64,000 nucleotides of DNA from Gordonia hydrophobica NBRC 16057 (GTDB lineage: Bacteria > Actinomycetota > Actinomycetes > Mycobacteriales > Mycobacteriaceae), in the NCBI RefSeq assembly GCF_001592365.1, contig NZ_BCWU01000014.1:1-64000 (forward strand), in the 5' to 3' direction. Every line of letters begins with the position of its first letter. Positions within the stretch are counted from its first letter, which is position 1. The translations under genes were made by a program, and so were the position numbers. The notes beneath the pieces were generated by a model, which was given only the letters and a program-made list of their open reading frames with translations, searched no databases and was not told the DNA's origin. This document shows positions 11,578-25,008 of this stretch, piece after piece.

Positions 11578-11814
11578 GTCCTTCATGCGCGGTGAGCCCT
11601 TCTTGCGACGGCCGACGACGACACCGCAACCGAACGCGATGACGGTCACCACCGTCAGCGTCAGCCACAGTGGCGCGTTGAACGAGAACCAGAACAGGGT
11701 GGTGCTGGTGGAGTCCCGGTTCTGTGCGATGAACACGATCGCCAGGACGGCCAGCAGAATGGGAAGCCAGTACCGGGTCAGAAAGCTTACGGCGGGAGAC
11801 TGCGACGTGCTCAT
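11575..11814 (-). CDS. small membrane protein, LapA-domain (DUF1049)
   Basis: A 79-residue protein with two predicted membrane helices (about 16-30 and 48-68), separated by a short loop that starts with the QNRDSTSTT segment and ending in a basic tail (GRRKKGSPRMKD). The helix-QN-helix-GRRRK layout matches LapA/DUF1049 (LapA assists lipopolysaccharide assembly in E. coli); the role in actinobacteria is unknown. The ATG is preceded by gaaagga. It is divergent from the FMN riboswitch transcript and convergent with ribD. Confidence 0.75.
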   Translation of the reverse strand: MSTSQSPAVSFLTRYWLPILLAVLAIVFIAQNRDSTSTTLFWFSFNAPLWLTLTVVTVIAFGCGVVVGRRKKGSPRMKD

Positions 11815-11946
11815 CGTCGGTCCTTTCGGTAGGGGTCCTGGCCGGACCCGCAACGTGCTCACCGTAGCGCCTGACGTCGAGTGTCCCAGCGTCCGGGACG
11901 TGCGCTGCGCACCGATTGTGTGACGCGTGCTAATTTCGTAAGTGAG

Positions 11947-12145
11947 TTCTCGGGGCGGGGTGCAATTCCCCACCGGCGGTAATGCTCTCGACAGAGGGAC
12001 GAGCCCGCGAGCGCCCGCGCAGCAGTGCGGGGACGAGCAGACTTCGGTGCGATTCCGAGGCCGACGGTCACAGTCCGGATACGAGAGGACGTCAGCCGGC
12101 ACCCGTCGGCTGTCTCTCCCGAGCGCACAGTGCAAAGGAGAGACG
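11947..12145 (+). ncRNA. FMN riboswitch (RFN element) with RBS-sequestering platform
   Basis: The conserved RFN blocks are present in order: cggggcggggtgcaattcc, ccaccggcggtaa, gagcccgcgagc, gcagacttcggtgcgattcc, gaggccgacggtcacagtcc and ggatacgagagga (aptamer about 11947-12090). A hairpin cagccg/cggctg (12093-12098 with 12107-12112) follows without a T-tract. Next, GTCTCTCC (12112-12119) is perfectly complementary to GGAGAGAC (12137-12144), which holds the ribE ribosome-binding site. I infer that FMN binding favours this sequestering helix and blocks ribE translation. Confidence 0.93.
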
Positions 12146-12785
12146 GTGTTCACGGGAATCGTGGAGGAGCGAGGCGAAATCACCGCCCGCGACGACCTCA
12201 CGGAAGCCGCACGTTTTCGGATTCGCGGCCCCTTGGTGACCAGCGACGCCTCGTTCGGCGATTCGATCGCCGTCAACGGGGTGTGCCTGACGGTCACCGA
12301 ACTCGCCGACGACGAGTTCACTGTCGACGTGATGGCGGAGACCCTCACTCGCAGTTCACTGGATCGGCTGGGCGCAGGCGCCTCGGTGAACCTCGAGCGT
12401 GCGATGGCCGCGGGCGGCCGATTCGGCGGGCACATCGTTCAGGGCCACGTGGACGGCGTCGGCCGGATCCGCGCGGTCACCCCGAGTGAGAACTGGACGG
12501 TGGTGCGCGTCGAGGTCCCCGAGCAGTTGTCCCGCTACGTCGTCGAAAAAGGGTCGATCACGATCGACGGCATCTCGCTCACCGTCTCGGCCGTCGGCGT
12601 CGACGGGGAATACGGAGACTGGCTCGAGGTGTCTCTCATACCGACGACTCTGGCCGAGACCAACCTCGGTGACGCGGCGCCCGACGTGCGTGTCAACCTG
12701 GAAGTCGATGTCATCGCGAAGTACGTCGAGCGCCTGACCGGCGCCGGTCGTCCCGCGAACGCTGATGTGGAAGGCAGTGAGCCCA

Positions 12786-12793
<8 letters not shown>
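12146..12793 (+). CDS. ribE: riboflavin synthase alpha chain
   Basis: Dismutates two 6,7-dimethyl-8-ribityllumazine molecules to riboflavin and the pyrimidinedione substrate of RibH. It has 215 residues in two similar lumazine-binding barrels: [12 protein letters not shown] opens the first and [15 protein letters not shown] (near 92-106) the second. The GTG start follows ggagagac, inside the predicted riboswitch expression platform. Its 3' end overlaps ribBA by 8 bases. The C-terminus after about residue 198 ([12 protein letters not shown]) looks like a disordered tail. Confidence 0.95.
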
Positions 12794-15066
<2,273 letters not shown>

Positions 15067-15103
15067 ACTGCTCGCCCCACGTCGTTGATTTGCGGCGTCG
15101 CCG

Positions 15104-15937
15104 TTATGGAGCGACGGTGATCTTCGCGGCGAGGTCGAGCGCTGCGGCGCGATCTCGCACCGCGTCGAGGGTCTCCGGCGTCGTGCCGCGGGGGAGCGTG
15201 AGGAAGAAACTCGGCTCGGTCAGCGGTTGCTGCGAACTCGCGCGACAGTGCGTGGGCACGACGTCGGTGGGCAGCAGCGCCACCAGATCCTGATAGGGCG
15301 CGAGCGCGCGCAGCGAGTCGTGGGCGTCCCAGGCCAGATTGCACGGCGGTGCGGACACGGACAGTCGTACCAGTCCGGCGGGTTCCTCCGCGACGAATGC
15401 GTCGAGACGCTCGGCGAGCGGGTAACCGTCGGCAACGGTGTCGGCTGTCACCGAGTCGGCCCACAGGTGCAGGTCGGTCACGGTCGGATCGGCGGCGACC
15501 AACGCCCGCGCGCGCTGCACCCAGTGCCCGAACGTCGAGGCGTCGCCCGTGCGCGGCTCATCGGATCCTGGAATCACCGTGAGCGTGACATCGGCGATGT
15601 CCGACGTCGCATTCCGGGATGGAATCGTCACGCGAATGCGATGTTGGCCGACCTTCTCGTCGACTCGATGCCCGGCGAGTGTGCGGATCGCCTGCGTCGC
15701 CTGCGCGTCCGACAGGCCGCTCCGCAAGGTCACGGACGAATCCACTGATTCCGCCGTCGGCAGGCTGTTGTTCGGCCGCACGGTGAACGTCTCGACGGCT
15801 GGCTGCGAGGCCAGGAACTCCGTGTACCGATCGGCGAACGCATTGGCGTTATTGCAGGCGACGGCCATCGGGACCACCGCTGTGAGCAGCGACGCTGCCC
15901 ACAGCGCCTTCATCCTGCCGGCAAGCGAGGCTGACAT
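15104..15937 (-). CDS. putative lipoprotein of unknown function
   Basis: A 277-residue exported protein I do not recognise. The signal segment MKALWAASLLTAVVPMAVAC (residues 9-28) ends in a plausible lipobox (AVAC), so it is probably lipid-anchored on the outer face of the membrane. Two further cysteines occur near 217 and 247 and could form a disulfide. The start ATG 15937 has TAGGCT 7 bases upstream; the open frame extends beyond it without coding character. It is convergent with the PH-domain gene and occupies the site where M. tuberculosis has a lipoprotein (lprH). Confidence 0.7.
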   Translation of the reverse strand: MSASLAGRMKALWAASLLTAVVPMAVACNNANAFADRYTEFLASQPAVETFTVRPNNSLPTAESVDSSVTLRSGLSDAQATQAIRTLAGHRVDEKVGQHRIRVTIPSRNATSDIADVTLTVIPGSDEPRTGDASTFGHWVQRARALVAADPTVTDLHLWADSVTADTVADGYPLAERLDAFVAEEPAGLVRLSVSAPPCNLAWDAHDSLRALAPYQDLVALLPTDVVPTHCRASSQQPLTEPSFFLTLPRGTTPETLDAVRDRAAALDLAAKITVAP

Positions 15938-15944
15938 GGCTTCC

Positions 15945-15950
15945 AGCCTA
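15945..15950 (-). promoter_or_regulatory. -10 hexamer, leaderless-type, for the 15104-15937 lipoprotein
   Basis: TAGGCT on the minus strand, 7 bases (ggaagcc) before ATG 15937. Confidence 0.5.
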
Positions 15951-16035
15951 GGACGGGTCGATGCCGTGTGCGCCGAAGACGGTGCACGCCGGGCCGGCGT
16001 CGGCTGACTCGACCGGAATTGTCGTACCCCCTCGT

Positions 16036-16057
16036 TATAATAGAACACACGAACGAA
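16036..16057 (+). promoter_or_regulatory. TATAAT promoter with degenerate SOS-box-like site
   Basis: A consensus TATAAT (16036-16041) is followed directly by tagaacacacgaacga (16041-16056). The mycobacterial LexA box is TCGAACnnnnGTTCGA; this site matches part of each half. I recall that 13E12-type HNH genes often carry SOS boxes, so a decayed LexA operator for the following pseudogene is plausible but unproven. Confidence 0.35.
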
Positions 16058-16078
16058 GCGCTGGTTGGGAAGGGCACT

Positions 16079-16729
16079 ATGACAGCCGAAACTGTTGTTC
16101 CGACGGACGCTCCGATCGACTTGCCCGCCGAGGGGCGGGTCGGCCCGGCAGGCTCGGAAGAAGGCCAAGGCGTGCACGCGCGTCCAGTTGGCGCCGCTCG
16201 ACACCATCGTCGAGGGGCTGTGCGACCACGATCCCCGCACCAAGGATCAGCAACGTGCCGCCGCCGCGTGCGCACGGCAGCTCGGCCTGACGTTGGTCTG
16301 CGAGTGTGGTCGCGCCGACTGCGCTGCCCGGGTCTCCGACGAGGAGATCGCGGACCGCGATGATGTTGCCGTGCGCGAACTCGATCTCGACGCGGTGGCG
16401 GTCCAGGGGGCTGTTCGGGCAGTGCACAACGCCTGGCTGCGACCGTGCCGCTTGGAAGTGCGACCTCGACCACGTCGTCGAGGATCACGAATCGCCAACA
16501 GGCGCTCAAGACCTGGCTCCTGCCGGAGATCGGCCACCTGCAGTGCCGCCACGGTGTACCGGTCGCGCCGGGCGAACCGCGCGGGGACGAGCCACAACGT
16601 TCCCGTATCCGGGTCGAGGCCAAGCACCGCTACCGGACCCGGGTCCGTGCGGCCAACCGCCGTGCGCGGATTGCCGAAGCGGCGTCGCTCGCAGCGGAGT
16701 TCGCCGGTTACGGTGAGCCGCCGTTCTAG
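16079..16729 (+). pseudogene. frameshifted HNH endonuclease, 13E12/DUF222 family relic
   Basis: Remains of a 13E12-repeat HNH nuclease are spread over three reading frames. The start MTAETVVPTDAP (ATG 16079) is in one frame. KKAKACTRVQLAPLDTIVEG to CECGRADCAARV is in a second. The HNH core CTTPGCDRAAWKCDLDHVV (about 16413-16470) is in a third. The tail LKTWLLPEIGHLQCRHGV to AGYGEPPF is in the first frame again. At least three frameshifts and a missing N-terminal DUF222 portion mean it is dead. Such genes are multicopy in Gordonia, Rhodococcus and mycobacteria and may be mobile. Confidence 0.85.
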
Positions 16730-16779
16730 TCTCCGGTGCAGGACACCAGCGCGGCACCGGGCATGTCCGACGCGACGAC

Positions 16780-16785
16780 TAACCT
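16780..16785 (+). promoter_or_regulatory. -10 hexamer, leaderless-type, for uvrC
   Basis: TAACCT followed by 7 bases (gggtgcc) and GTG 16793; it lies 51-56 bases after the HNH pseudogene stop. Confidence 0.5.
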
Positions 16786-16792
16786 GGGTGCC

Positions 16793-18778
16793 GTGGCAGA
16801 TCCGTCGACCTACCGCCCGGCCGCGGGCACCATTCCTACCGATCCCGGCGTCTACAAGTTCCGGGATCAGCATCGTCGTGTCATCTACGTCGGCAAGGCC
16901 AAGAATCTGCGGCAGCGCCTCACCTCGTACTTCGCCGATCTCGCGGGACTTCATCCGCGGACCCGGCAGATGGTCACCACTGCGGCGTCCGTGGAGTGGA
17001 CCGTGGTCGGCACCGAGGTCGAAGCGCTCCAACTGGAATACAACTGGATTAAGGAGTTCGACCCACGGTTCAACGTCCGCTACCGCGACGACAAGACCTA
17101 TCCGATGCTCGCCGTCACCCTCAACGAGGAGTACCCGCGGGTGTTCGTCTACCGCGGCCCACGCAAACCCGGTGTCCGCTACTTCGGGCCGTACTCGCAT
17201 GCGTGGGCCATCCGCGAGACCGTTGATCTGCTGACTCGGGTCTTCGGGGTGCGGACCTGCTCCAAGGGCGTGTTCCGGCGGAGTGAACAGATGGGCAGGC
17301 CCTGCCTGCTCGGCTACATCGACAAATGCTCGGCGCCGTGCGTCGGTCGGGTCTCTGCTGCGGAGCATCGTGAGATCGTCGAAGACTTCTGTGACTTCCT
17401 CGCCGGTCGGACCGACGGCTTGATCCGGAAACTCGAACGCGAGATGGCGGCGGCCGCCGAAGAGCTCGACTTCGAGCGCGCGGCCCGCCTGCGCGACGAC
17501 GTGTCGGCACTGCGGCGAGCCATGGAGAAGCAGGCCGTCGTCCTGGGGACCGGGACCGACGCCGACGTGATCGCCGTCGTCGGCGACGAACTGGAGTCGT
17601 CGGTCAAGATGTTCCACGTCCGCGACGGCCGGGTCCGCGGTGAGCGCGGGTGGGTGGTCGAGGTGCAGGAGAACGCGACGCTCGCCGACCAGGTGGGTGC
17701 GTTCCTGCTGCAGTTCTACGGTGCCGAGAGCGAGATGAGCAGCGGTATCCCCCGCGAAGTCCTGGTGCCCGCGTTGCCGGACGACGCCCCCGAGTTGGAG
17801 GCGTGGCTCACCGAGCAGCGAGGATCGCACGTCAGGCTGCGGGTGCCCCGGCGCGGGGACAAGCGCACGCTGATGACCACCGTCGAACTCAACGCCACCG
17901 AGGCACTGGCGCGACACAAACTGCAGCGGGCGGGCGACCTCACATCGCGATCCGCGGCGCTCACCGATCTGCAGGAGGCGCTCGGCCTCGACGACGCACC
18001 GCTGCGGATCGAGTGCATCGACATCTCGCACGTCCAGGGCACCGACGTCGTCGCCTCCCTGGTGGTCTTCGAGGACGGAATCGCGCGCAAATCCGATTAC
18101 CGGCACTACTCGATCCAGGAGGCCGCGGGGGACGGGCACTCCGACGACGTCGCATCGATCGCGGAGGTGACGCGCCGTCGTTTTGAGCGGCACCGCAACG
18201 GCGCCATCACACCCCCGCCCGACGGCCCGGCGTCGGGCGAGACGGCCGCGGACAACGAGACCACGTCCCGCAAACCGAAGAAGTTCGCGTATCCGCCCAA
18301 CTTGTTCGTCGTCGACGGCGGGGCGCCGCAGGCGCACGCGGCCGCCTCCGTGCTCGACGACCTCGGCGTCACCGATGTGGCCGTGGTGGGTCTGGCGAAA
18401 CGACTCGAAGAAGTGTGGATTCCGGGCGATGATGAGCCCGTGATCCTTCCGCGCAACAGCGAAGCCCTCTTCCTGCTGCAGCGCGTGCGCGACGAAGCGC
18501 ACCGATTCGCGATCACCTTCCACCGCAGCAAACGCAGCAAACGCATGACGGCGTCCGCCCTGGACGGCATCGCCGGGTTGGGTGCGGGACGTCGGACTGC
18601 GCTCGTCACTCACTTCGGCTCGGTGGCCAACCTGAAACGAGCGAGTGTCGACGAGATCGCGGAGGTCAAGGGCATCGGTCCCGCGACAGCGCAGGCCGTT
18701 CGTGATGCACTCGATGACGACAACGCTTCCGGCGCCGACGCGCAGCCGAGAACCGACACGGAGGAAACTGTAAGTTGA
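16793..18778 (+). CDS. uvrC: excinuclease ABC subunit C
   Basis: Makes both incisions around DNA lesions in nucleotide excision repair, within the UvrBC complex. It has 661 residues. Domains in order: GIY-YIG nuclease ([20 protein letters not shown], about 17-36), a Cys-rich segment (CSAPCVGRV), a UVR motif binding UvrB ([15 protein letters not shown]), an RNase H-like second nuclease domain ([20 protein letters not shown]) and C-terminal helix-hairpin-helix ([18 protein letters not shown]). GTG 16793 is chosen because a -10 hexamer lies 7 bases upstream and the protein family starts here. The stop overlaps rapZ. Confidence 0.96.
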   Translation: MADPSTYRPAAGTIPTDPGVYKFRDQHRRVIYVGKAKNLRQRLTSYFADLAGLHPRTRQMVTTAASVEWTVVGTEVEALQLEYNWIKEFDPRFNVRYRDDKTYPMLAVTLNEEYPRVFVYRGPRKPGVRYFGPYSHAWAIRETVDLLTRVFGVRTCSKGVFRRSEQMGRPCLLGYIDKCSAPCVGRVSAAEHREIVEDFCDFLAGRTDGLIRKLEREMAAAAEELDFERAARLRDDVSALRRAMEKQAVVLGTGTDADVIAVVGDELESSVKMFHVRDGRVRGERGWVVEVQENATLADQVGAFLLQFYGAESEMSSGIPREVLVPALPDDAPELEAWLTEQRGSHVRLRVPRRGDKRTLMTTVELNATEALARHKLQRAGDLTSRSAALTDLQEALGLDDAPLRIECIDISHVQGTDVVASLVVFEDGIARKSDYRHYSIQEAAGDGHSDDVASIAEVTRRRFERHRNGAITPPPDGPASGETAADNETTSRKPKKFAYPPNLFVVDGGAPQAHAAASVLDDLGVTDVAVVGLAKRLEEVWIPGDDEPVILPRNSEALFLLQRVRDEAHRFAITFHRSKRSKRMTASALDGIAGLGAGRRTALVTHFGSVANLKRASVDEIAEVKGIGPATAQAVRDALDDDNASGADAQPRTDTEETVS

Positions 18779-19671
18779 CTGATTCGGAGAGCCGCACCAC
18801 CGTGCTGTTCGTCACGGGCATGTCGGGCGCCGGCCGCACGTCGGTCGCGAACGTCCTCGAGGACGACGGCTGGTATGTCAGCGACAACGTCCCGATCTCC
18901 TTGATCGCCACCCTGGTGGAGATGGTCCGCAGCAGCGAGCTCGGTGCGCAGCGGATCGCGATGGTGGTCCGCGGGGGAGACCCGTCGTTCGGGGACGAGA
19001 TGCAGCAGTTGCGTCGTGAACTCGAAGACGGCGGAGCCCGCACGTCGATGATCTTCGTCGACGCCTCCGACGACGTCCTGGTCCGTCGATTCGAACAGGT
19101 GCGACGACGACATCCGTTGCAGGGCAATGGAACTCTCGGTGAAGGGATCGCCGCCGAGCGGGCGATCATGGACCCGGTCGCGCATGCTGCGAACACCGTG
19201 ATCGACACGTCGAACCTCAGTTCCACGCGACTGCGGTCGATCGTGGAGAACGCCTTCCCGAGTGTCGCCGGCCGCAGGCTGTCGATCGCCGTCCAATCGT
19301 TCGGGTTCAAGTACGGACTGCCCATCGACTGCGACCTCGTCGTCGACGTCCGATTTCTGCCGAACCCGTTCTGGATCCCGGAACTGCGCGAGCACAACGG
19401 GCGCGACCCGCAGGTCCGCGACTACGTGCTCCGGCAGGACGACGCCGCCGAATTCCTGGACCGATACGTCGATCTGGTCGGGATCGTCGGCCGTGGCTAC
19501 CTCCGCGAAGGCAAGGGCTACATGACGCTCGGCGTCGGCTGCACCGGCGGCAAGCACCGCAGCGTCGCGATGTCCGAGGACCTGGCGCGCCGCCTGTCCG
19601 AGGCGACCGACGCCGACGGCGCGCCCCTCTACGACGTGGAAGTGACCCACCGCGACCTGGGGCGCGAATGA
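18775..19671 (+). CDS. rapZ: RapZ/YvcJ-family nucleotide-binding protein
   Basis: A 298-residue P-loop protein of the RapZ family. In E. coli RapZ delivers a small RNA to RNase E; in actinobacteria the role is unsettled. The P-loop reads GMSGAGRTS (15-23), with Arg in place of the Lys of Walker A, a substitution I recall from the M. tuberculosis homologue. The C-terminal half ([36 protein letters not shown]) is strongly conserved. The TTG start overlaps the uvrC stop (TTGA), and yvcK overlaps its end: the classic rapZ-yvcK-whiA cluster. Confidence 0.93.
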   Translation: MTDSESRTTVLFVTGMSGAGRTSVANVLEDDGWYVSDNVPISLIATLVEMVRSSELGAQRIAMVVRGGDPSFGDEMQQLRRELEDGGARTSMIFVDASDDVLVRRFEQVRRRHPLQGNGTLGEGIAAERAIMDPVAHAANTVIDTSNLSSTRLRSIVENAFPSVAGRRLSIAVQSFGFKYGLPIDCDLVVDVRFLPNPFWIPELREHNGRDPQVRDYVLRQDDAAEFLDRYVDLVGIVGRGYLREGKGYMTLGVGCTGGKHRSVAMSEDLARRLSEATDADGAPLYDVEVTHRDLGRE

Positions 19672-20663
19672 GGATCGACGGTCTGAAGGCGACGGCTCTC
19701 GGCGGCGGTCACGGCCTGTTCAACACGCTCACTGCGCTGCGCTATCTGACAGCTGACGTCACGGCCGTCGTCACCGTCGCCGACGACGGCGGATCGTCGG
19801 GCAGACTGCGCGCCGAACTCGGGCAGATCCCGCCGGGCGACCTGCGGATGGCGCTCGCCGCCCTGATGGGCGCGCCGGCGGCTCTGGAGGATCGACGGCG
19901 CACCGATCCGCGGGCCGCCGAACGCCACGAGCGGTGGGCGCAGATGCTGCAGCACCGCTTCGGCGGCTACGGGGCGCTCGCCGGCCACCCGATCGGCAAC
20001 CTGCTCCTCAGCGGGCTCGCCGAGATGACCGGCGACGTGGTGGCCGCCCTGGACCAGCTCATCGATCTGTTCGACGTCGACGGCCGGGTGCTCCCGATGG
20101 CGAACGTTCCGCTGGTGATCGAGGCCGACGTGTCGGGGCTGGAATCAGATCCGCGCGTCAGCCGGGTGATCCGCGGGCAGGTCGCGGTCGCGACCACGCC
20201 GGGAAAGCCGCGCCGGGTGCGACTGATCCCGGAGGCACCGGGCGCGTGTCAGGTCGCGACCGAGGCGATCCGCGCCGCCGACGTGGTCACCCTCGGTCCC
20301 GGGTCGTGGTTCTCCAGCGTGATCCCGCACGTTCTGGTCCCCGAGCAGCTCGATGCGCTCCGGACCACCTCGGCCCGAAAGATGCTGTTCGTCAACCTGG
20401 TCGCCGAGCCCGGCGAGACGACGGGCTTCTCTGTGGAACGGCACCTGCACGTGCTGCACGCGCACGCGTCGAGCCTGCGGGTCGACGACGTGATCGTCGA
20501 TGCGGCGTCGGTGCCCGCCGGCCTCGAACGCGAACACCTGGAGCGGGCCGCCGACCGGTTCGGCGCGCGGCTCCGCGTCTCCGACCTGTGCGTACCCGGA
20601 ACGGGGGTGCACGATCCAGCCAAAACGGCCGCGACGATGGCGGCCCTGATCAACGAGAATTGA
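19668..20663 (+). CDS. yvcK: YvcK/CuvA-family protein (gluconeogenesis/cell-wall factor)
   Basis: A 331-residue member of the CofD-like family. YvcK binds UDP-sugars and is needed for normal cell shape on gluconeogenic carbon; the mycobacterial homologue CuvA acts at sites of cell-wall synthesis. The Rossmann start ATALGGGHGLFNTL (9-22), followed by VVTVADDGGSSGRLR and PPGDLRMALAALM, is diagnostic. It overlaps rapZ (ATGA) and is followed after 105 bases by whiA. Confidence 0.93.
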   Translation: MRIDGLKATALGGGHGLFNTLTALRYLTADVTAVVTVADDGGSSGRLRAELGQIPPGDLRMALAALMGAPAALEDRRRTDPRAAERHERWAQMLQHRFGGYGALAGHPIGNLLLSGLAEMTGDVVAALDQLIDLFDVDGRVLPMANVPLVIEADVSGLESDPRVSRVIRGQVAVATTPGKPRRVRLIPEAPGACQVATEAIRAADVVTLGPGSWFSSVIPHVLVPEQLDALRTTSARKMLFVNLVAEPGETTGFSVERHLHVLHAHASSLRVDDVIVDAASVPAGLEREHLERAADRFGARLRVSDLCVPGTGVHDPAKTAATMAALINEN

Positions 20664-20768
20664 CCGTCGGTAAGATCGATCCGAGTCGTCCCGCCGTCGG
20701 CGGAGGTCGTTGACCTTTCAGCAGCGGTGAGGACCGGGGGATCTACAGGGGACAGGAGGCGTTGCACC

Positions 20769-21752
20769 GTGGCTATGACGGGTGCAGTCAAAGATGAGTT
20801 GAGCCGGTTGTCGGTGACGCAAGTCAGTTGCCGCAAAGCCGAGGTGTCGGCGCTGCTGCGTTTCGCCGGGGGGCTTCAGATCGTCAACGGTCGTGTGGTG
20901 GTGGAAGCCGAGGTCGACCTCGGCAATGTGGCGCGTCGGTTGAAGTACGAGATCCACGGCCTGTTCGGATACAACGCCGAGGTGGTGGTCCTGCGGTCCG
21001 GCGGAGTGCGCAAAGGCGCCCGCTACATCGTCCGCATCACCAAGGACGGTGAGGCACTGGCCCGCCAGACCGGGCTGCTCGACATGCGCGGGCGGCCGGT
21101 GCGGGGACTGCCCGCACAGGTGGTTGGCGGCAGCATCGGCGACGCCGAGGCCGCGTGGCGCGGGGCATTCCTGGCGCACGGCTCGCTGACCGAGCCGGGC
21201 CGCTCCTCGTCCCTGGAGGTCAGCTGTCCCGGACCGGAGGCGGCGCTGGCCCTGGTCGGTGCAGCTCGCCGGCTGGGCGTCGCGGCCAAGGCCCGCGAGG
21301 TGCGCGGCAGCGACCGCGTCGTCATCCGCGACGGCGAGGCGATCGGCGCACTCCTGACCCGGATGGGTGCGCACGACACCCGCTTGGTGTGGGAGGAGCG
21401 ACGGATGCGTCGGGAGGTCCGGGCCACGGCCAATCGCCTCGCCAACTTCGACGACGCCAACCTCCGCCGCTCGGCTCGTGCCGCCGTCGCGGCCGCAGCC
21501 CGGGTGGAACGGGCCCTCGCGATCCTCGGCGACGACGTCCCCGACCATCTGGTGGCCGCGGGACGGCTTCGCGTGGAGCACCGCCAGGCCTCGCTCGAAG
21601 AACTCGGCCAGCTGGCCGATCCGCCGATGACGAAGGACGCCGTCGCCGGTCGTATCCGTCGCCTGCTGTCGATGGCCGACAAGCGCGCCCGCACCGACGG
21701 CATCCCGGACACCGAATCGGCTGTGACGGCGGAGCTCCTCGACGAGGCCTGA
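20769..21752 (+). CDS. whiA: sporulation/cell-division regulator WhiA
   Basis: A 327-residue DNA-binding protein with a degenerate LAGLIDADG homing-endonuclease fold in the N-terminal two-thirds ([33 protein letters not shown]) and a C-terminal helix-turn-helix ([20 protein letters not shown]). In Streptomyces WhiA acts with WhiB; in non-sporulating relatives it influences division genes. The GTG start lies 9 bases after a perfect AGGAGG (20754-20759), which rules out the upstream in-frame ATG. It closes the uvrC-rapZ-yvcK-whiA cluster. Confidence 0.95.
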   Translation: MAMTGAVKDELSRLSVTQVSCRKAEVSALLRFAGGLQIVNGRVVVEAEVDLGNVARRLKYEIHGLFGYNAEVVVLRSGGVRKGARYIVRITKDGEALARQTGLLDMRGRPVRGLPAQVVGGSIGDAEAAWRGAFLAHGSLTEPGRSSSLEVSCPGPEAALALVGAARRLGVAAKAREVRGSDRVVIRDGEAIGALLTRMGAHDTRLVWEERRMRREVRATANRLANFDDANLRRSARAAVAAAARVERALAILGDDVPDHLVAAGRLRVEHRQASLEELGQLADPPMTKDAVAGRIRRLLSMADKRARTDGIPDTESAVTAELLDEA

Positions 21753-21809
21753 GCTCTGCTCTCGGCCGATGAGGTGACCGACACCCTAGCCCCGACATGT
21801 GACCTTCCG

Positions 21810-22917
<1,108 letters not shown>

Positions 22918-22937
22918 GAATCGTGACGGAAAGCATC

Positions 22938-24155
22938 ATGGCAGTTCGTACTCTGGAAGACCTTCTGGCCGAAGGAGTCTCGGGCCGCGGCGTGTTGGTG
23001 CGCTCGGATCTGAACGTTCCGCTCGACGGCGGCACGATCACCGACCCGGGGCGCATCATCGCGTCCGCTCCGACCATCGCGAAGCTCGTCGACGCCGGGG
23101 CCAAGGTCATCATCACCGCACATCTGGGTCGCCCCACGGGCGAGCCGGACCCGGCGCTCTCGCTGGCGCCGGTCGCTGCACGACTGTCCGAGGAACTGGG
23201 CCGCAACGTCCAGCTCGCGGGCGACGTGGTGGGCTCCGACGCGCTCGCGCGTGCCGAGGGACTCACCGACGGCGACGTCCTGCTGCTGGAGAACATCCGC
23301 TTCGACGCTCGCGAGACCAGCAAGGACGACGCCGAGCGGATCAAGCTCGCGAAGGCGCTCGTCGAGCTGGTCGGCGACGACGGCGCCTTCGTCTCCGACG
23401 GATTCGGCGTCGTGCACCGCAAGCAGGCGTCGGTCTACGACGTGGCCACGCTGCTCCCGTCGTACGCGGGTGATCTGGTCGCGACCGAGGTCGAGGTCCT
23501 CAAGAAGCTGACCTCGGACGTCGAACGTCCCTACGCGGTCGTTCTCGGCGGCTCGAAGGTGTCCGACAAGCTCGGCGTCATCGACGCACTCGCGCCCAAG
23601 GTCGACACCCTCGTCATCGGCGGCGGCATGGCCTTCACCTTCATCAAGGCGCAGGGCAGTCCGGTCGGCGACTCGCTGATGCAGGAAGACATGATCGACA
23701 CCTGCAAGGGTCTGCTCGATCAGTTCGGCGACGTGATCCACCTGCCGCACGACATCGTCGTCGCGAGTGCGTTCGCCGCCGACGCCGACACCAGCATCGC
23801 GAAGACCGCCGACGGGTTCACCGAAGGCATGGGCCTGGACATCGGTCCGGGCACCGTCGAGCGATTCGCCGCGGTCCTGCGCGGCGCCAAGACGATCTTC
23901 TGGAACGGCCCGTCGGGCGTGTTCGAGTTCGAGAAGTTCGCCGCAGGCACCCGCGGGGTGGCCGAGGCGATCGTCGAGGCCACGAAGGACGGCGCGTACA
24001 GCGTCGTCGGCGGTGGCGACTCGGCGGCGGCGGTGCGCGCCCTGGGAATCCCGGATGAGGCGTTCTCGCACATCTCGACCGGCGGCGGTGCGTCGCTGGA
24101 GTACCTGGAGGGCAAGGAGCTCCCCGGGCTGGCAGTGCTGGAGGTGCAGTCGTGA
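22938..24155 (+). CDS. pgk: phosphoglycerate kinase
   Basis: Transfers phosphate from 1,3-bisphosphoglycerate to ADP. It has 405 residues. Substrate-binding signatures include [25 protein letters not shown] and [12 protein letters not shown]; the hinge and nucleotide region includes [25 protein letters not shown] and [15 protein letters not shown] 22938, preceded by ggaaag, matches the family N-terminus; GTG 22923 would add five residues. The stop overlaps the tpiA start (GTGA). Confidence 0.97.
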   Translation: MAVRTLEDLLAEGVSGRGVLVRSDLNVPLDGGTITDPGRIIASAPTIAKLVDAGAKVIITAHLGRPTGEPDPALSLAPVAARLSEELGRNVQLAGDVVGSDALARAEGLTDGDVLLLENIRFDARETSKDDAERIKLAKALVELVGDDGAFVSDGFGVVHRKQASVYDVATLLPSYAGDLVATEVEVLKKLTSDVERPYAVVLGGSKVSDKLGVIDALAPKVDTLVIGGGMAFTFIKAQGSPVGDSLMQEDMIDTCKGLLDQFGDVIHLPHDIVVASAFAADADTSIAKTADGFTEGMGLDIGPGTVERFAAVLRGAKTIFWNGPSGVFEFEKFAAGTRGVAEAIVEATKDGAYSVVGGGDSAAAVRALGIPDEAFSHISTGGGASLEYLEGKELPGLAVLEVQS

Positions 24156-24937
24156 GCAGGACCCCGCTGATCGCAGGCAACTGGAAGTGCAATCTGAACC
24201 ACTACGAGGCCATCGCGCTGGTTCAGAAGATCGCGTTCGCGCTACCGGAGAAGTACTTCGAGAAGGTCGACGTGACGGTGATCCCGCCGTTCACGGACAT
24301 CCGCAGCATCCAGACGATCGTCGACGGCGACAAGCTGCTGCTCACCTACGGTGCGCAGGACCTGTCCGAACACGATTCGGGCGCGTACACCGGTGAGATC
24401 AGCGGCGCCTTCCTGGCGAAGCTGGGCTGCACCTTCGTCGTCGTCGGACACTCCGAGCGGCGCAGTCTGCACGGTGAGACCAACGAGGTCGTGCTGGCCA
24501 AGACCAAGGCTGCGCTGCGTCACGGGCTCACCCCGATCGTCTGCATCGGCGAGGGCCTGGACGTCCGCGAGGCCGGTGAGCACGTCTCCTACAACGTCGA
24601 GCAGATCAAGGCCTCGCTGGCCGGCCTCTCGACGGAGGAGATCGCCAAGGTGGTCGTGGCGTACGAGCCCGTGTGGGCCATCGGCACCGGCCGCGTCGCG
24701 AGTGCGGCGGACGCTCAGGAGGTCTGCAAGGAGGTTCGCGGCGCCGTCGCGGAACTGTCCGACCAGGCGACCGCCGACGCGGTCCGGGTCCTGTACGGCG
24801 GATCGGTGAACGCCAAGAACGTCGGTGAGCTCATCGCTCAGGCCGACGTCGACGGCGCGCTCGTGGGTGGAGCCTCGCTCAAGGCCGACGAGTTCGCTCA
24901 ACTGTCGGCGATCGCCGCGGGCGGTCCGCTGCTGTAG
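24152..24937 (+). CDS. tpiA: triosephosphate isomerase
   Basis: Interconverts dihydroxyacetone phosphate and glyceraldehyde 3-phosphate. It has 261 residues and a TIM barrel. The signatures are GNWKCNLNH at the N-terminus, His100 in VVGHSERR, the catalytic Glu172 in [11 protein letters not shown] (start of the flexible loop) and the phosphate loop YGGSV. The GTG start is coupled to pgk. It is followed by a hairpin region before secG. Confidence 0.97.
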   Translation: MSRTPLIAGNWKCNLNHYEAIALVQKIAFALPEKYFEKVDVTVIPPFTDIRSIQTIVDGDKLLLTYGAQDLSEHDSGAYTGEISGAFLAKLGCTFVVVGHSERRSLHGETNEVVLAKTKAALRHGLTPIVCIGEGLDVREAGEHVSYNVEQIKASLAGLSTEEIAKVVVAYEPVWAIGTGRVASAADAQEVCKEVRGAVAELSDQATADAVRVLYGGSVNAKNVGELIAQADVDGALVGGASLKADEFAQLSAIAAGGPLL

Positions 24938-25008
24938 AGCGGGACACGCGCCGCAACACGGCCGAAGAACCCGCGCGGGTGGTTGCGTTCGTCGTCGCCG
25001 CCATCGCG

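Noticed and set aside
12093..12120. Intrinsic terminator in the FMN riboswitch
   Set aside because: The cagccg/cggctg hairpin is followed by tctctccc, not a T-run, and the following octamer pairs with the ribosome-binding site, so translational control is more likely.
18775..19671. Broken P-loop in rapZ (Arg for Lys)
   Set aside because: The same Arg is, to my recollection, present in the M. tuberculosis homologue, so it is a lineage trait and not a mutation.
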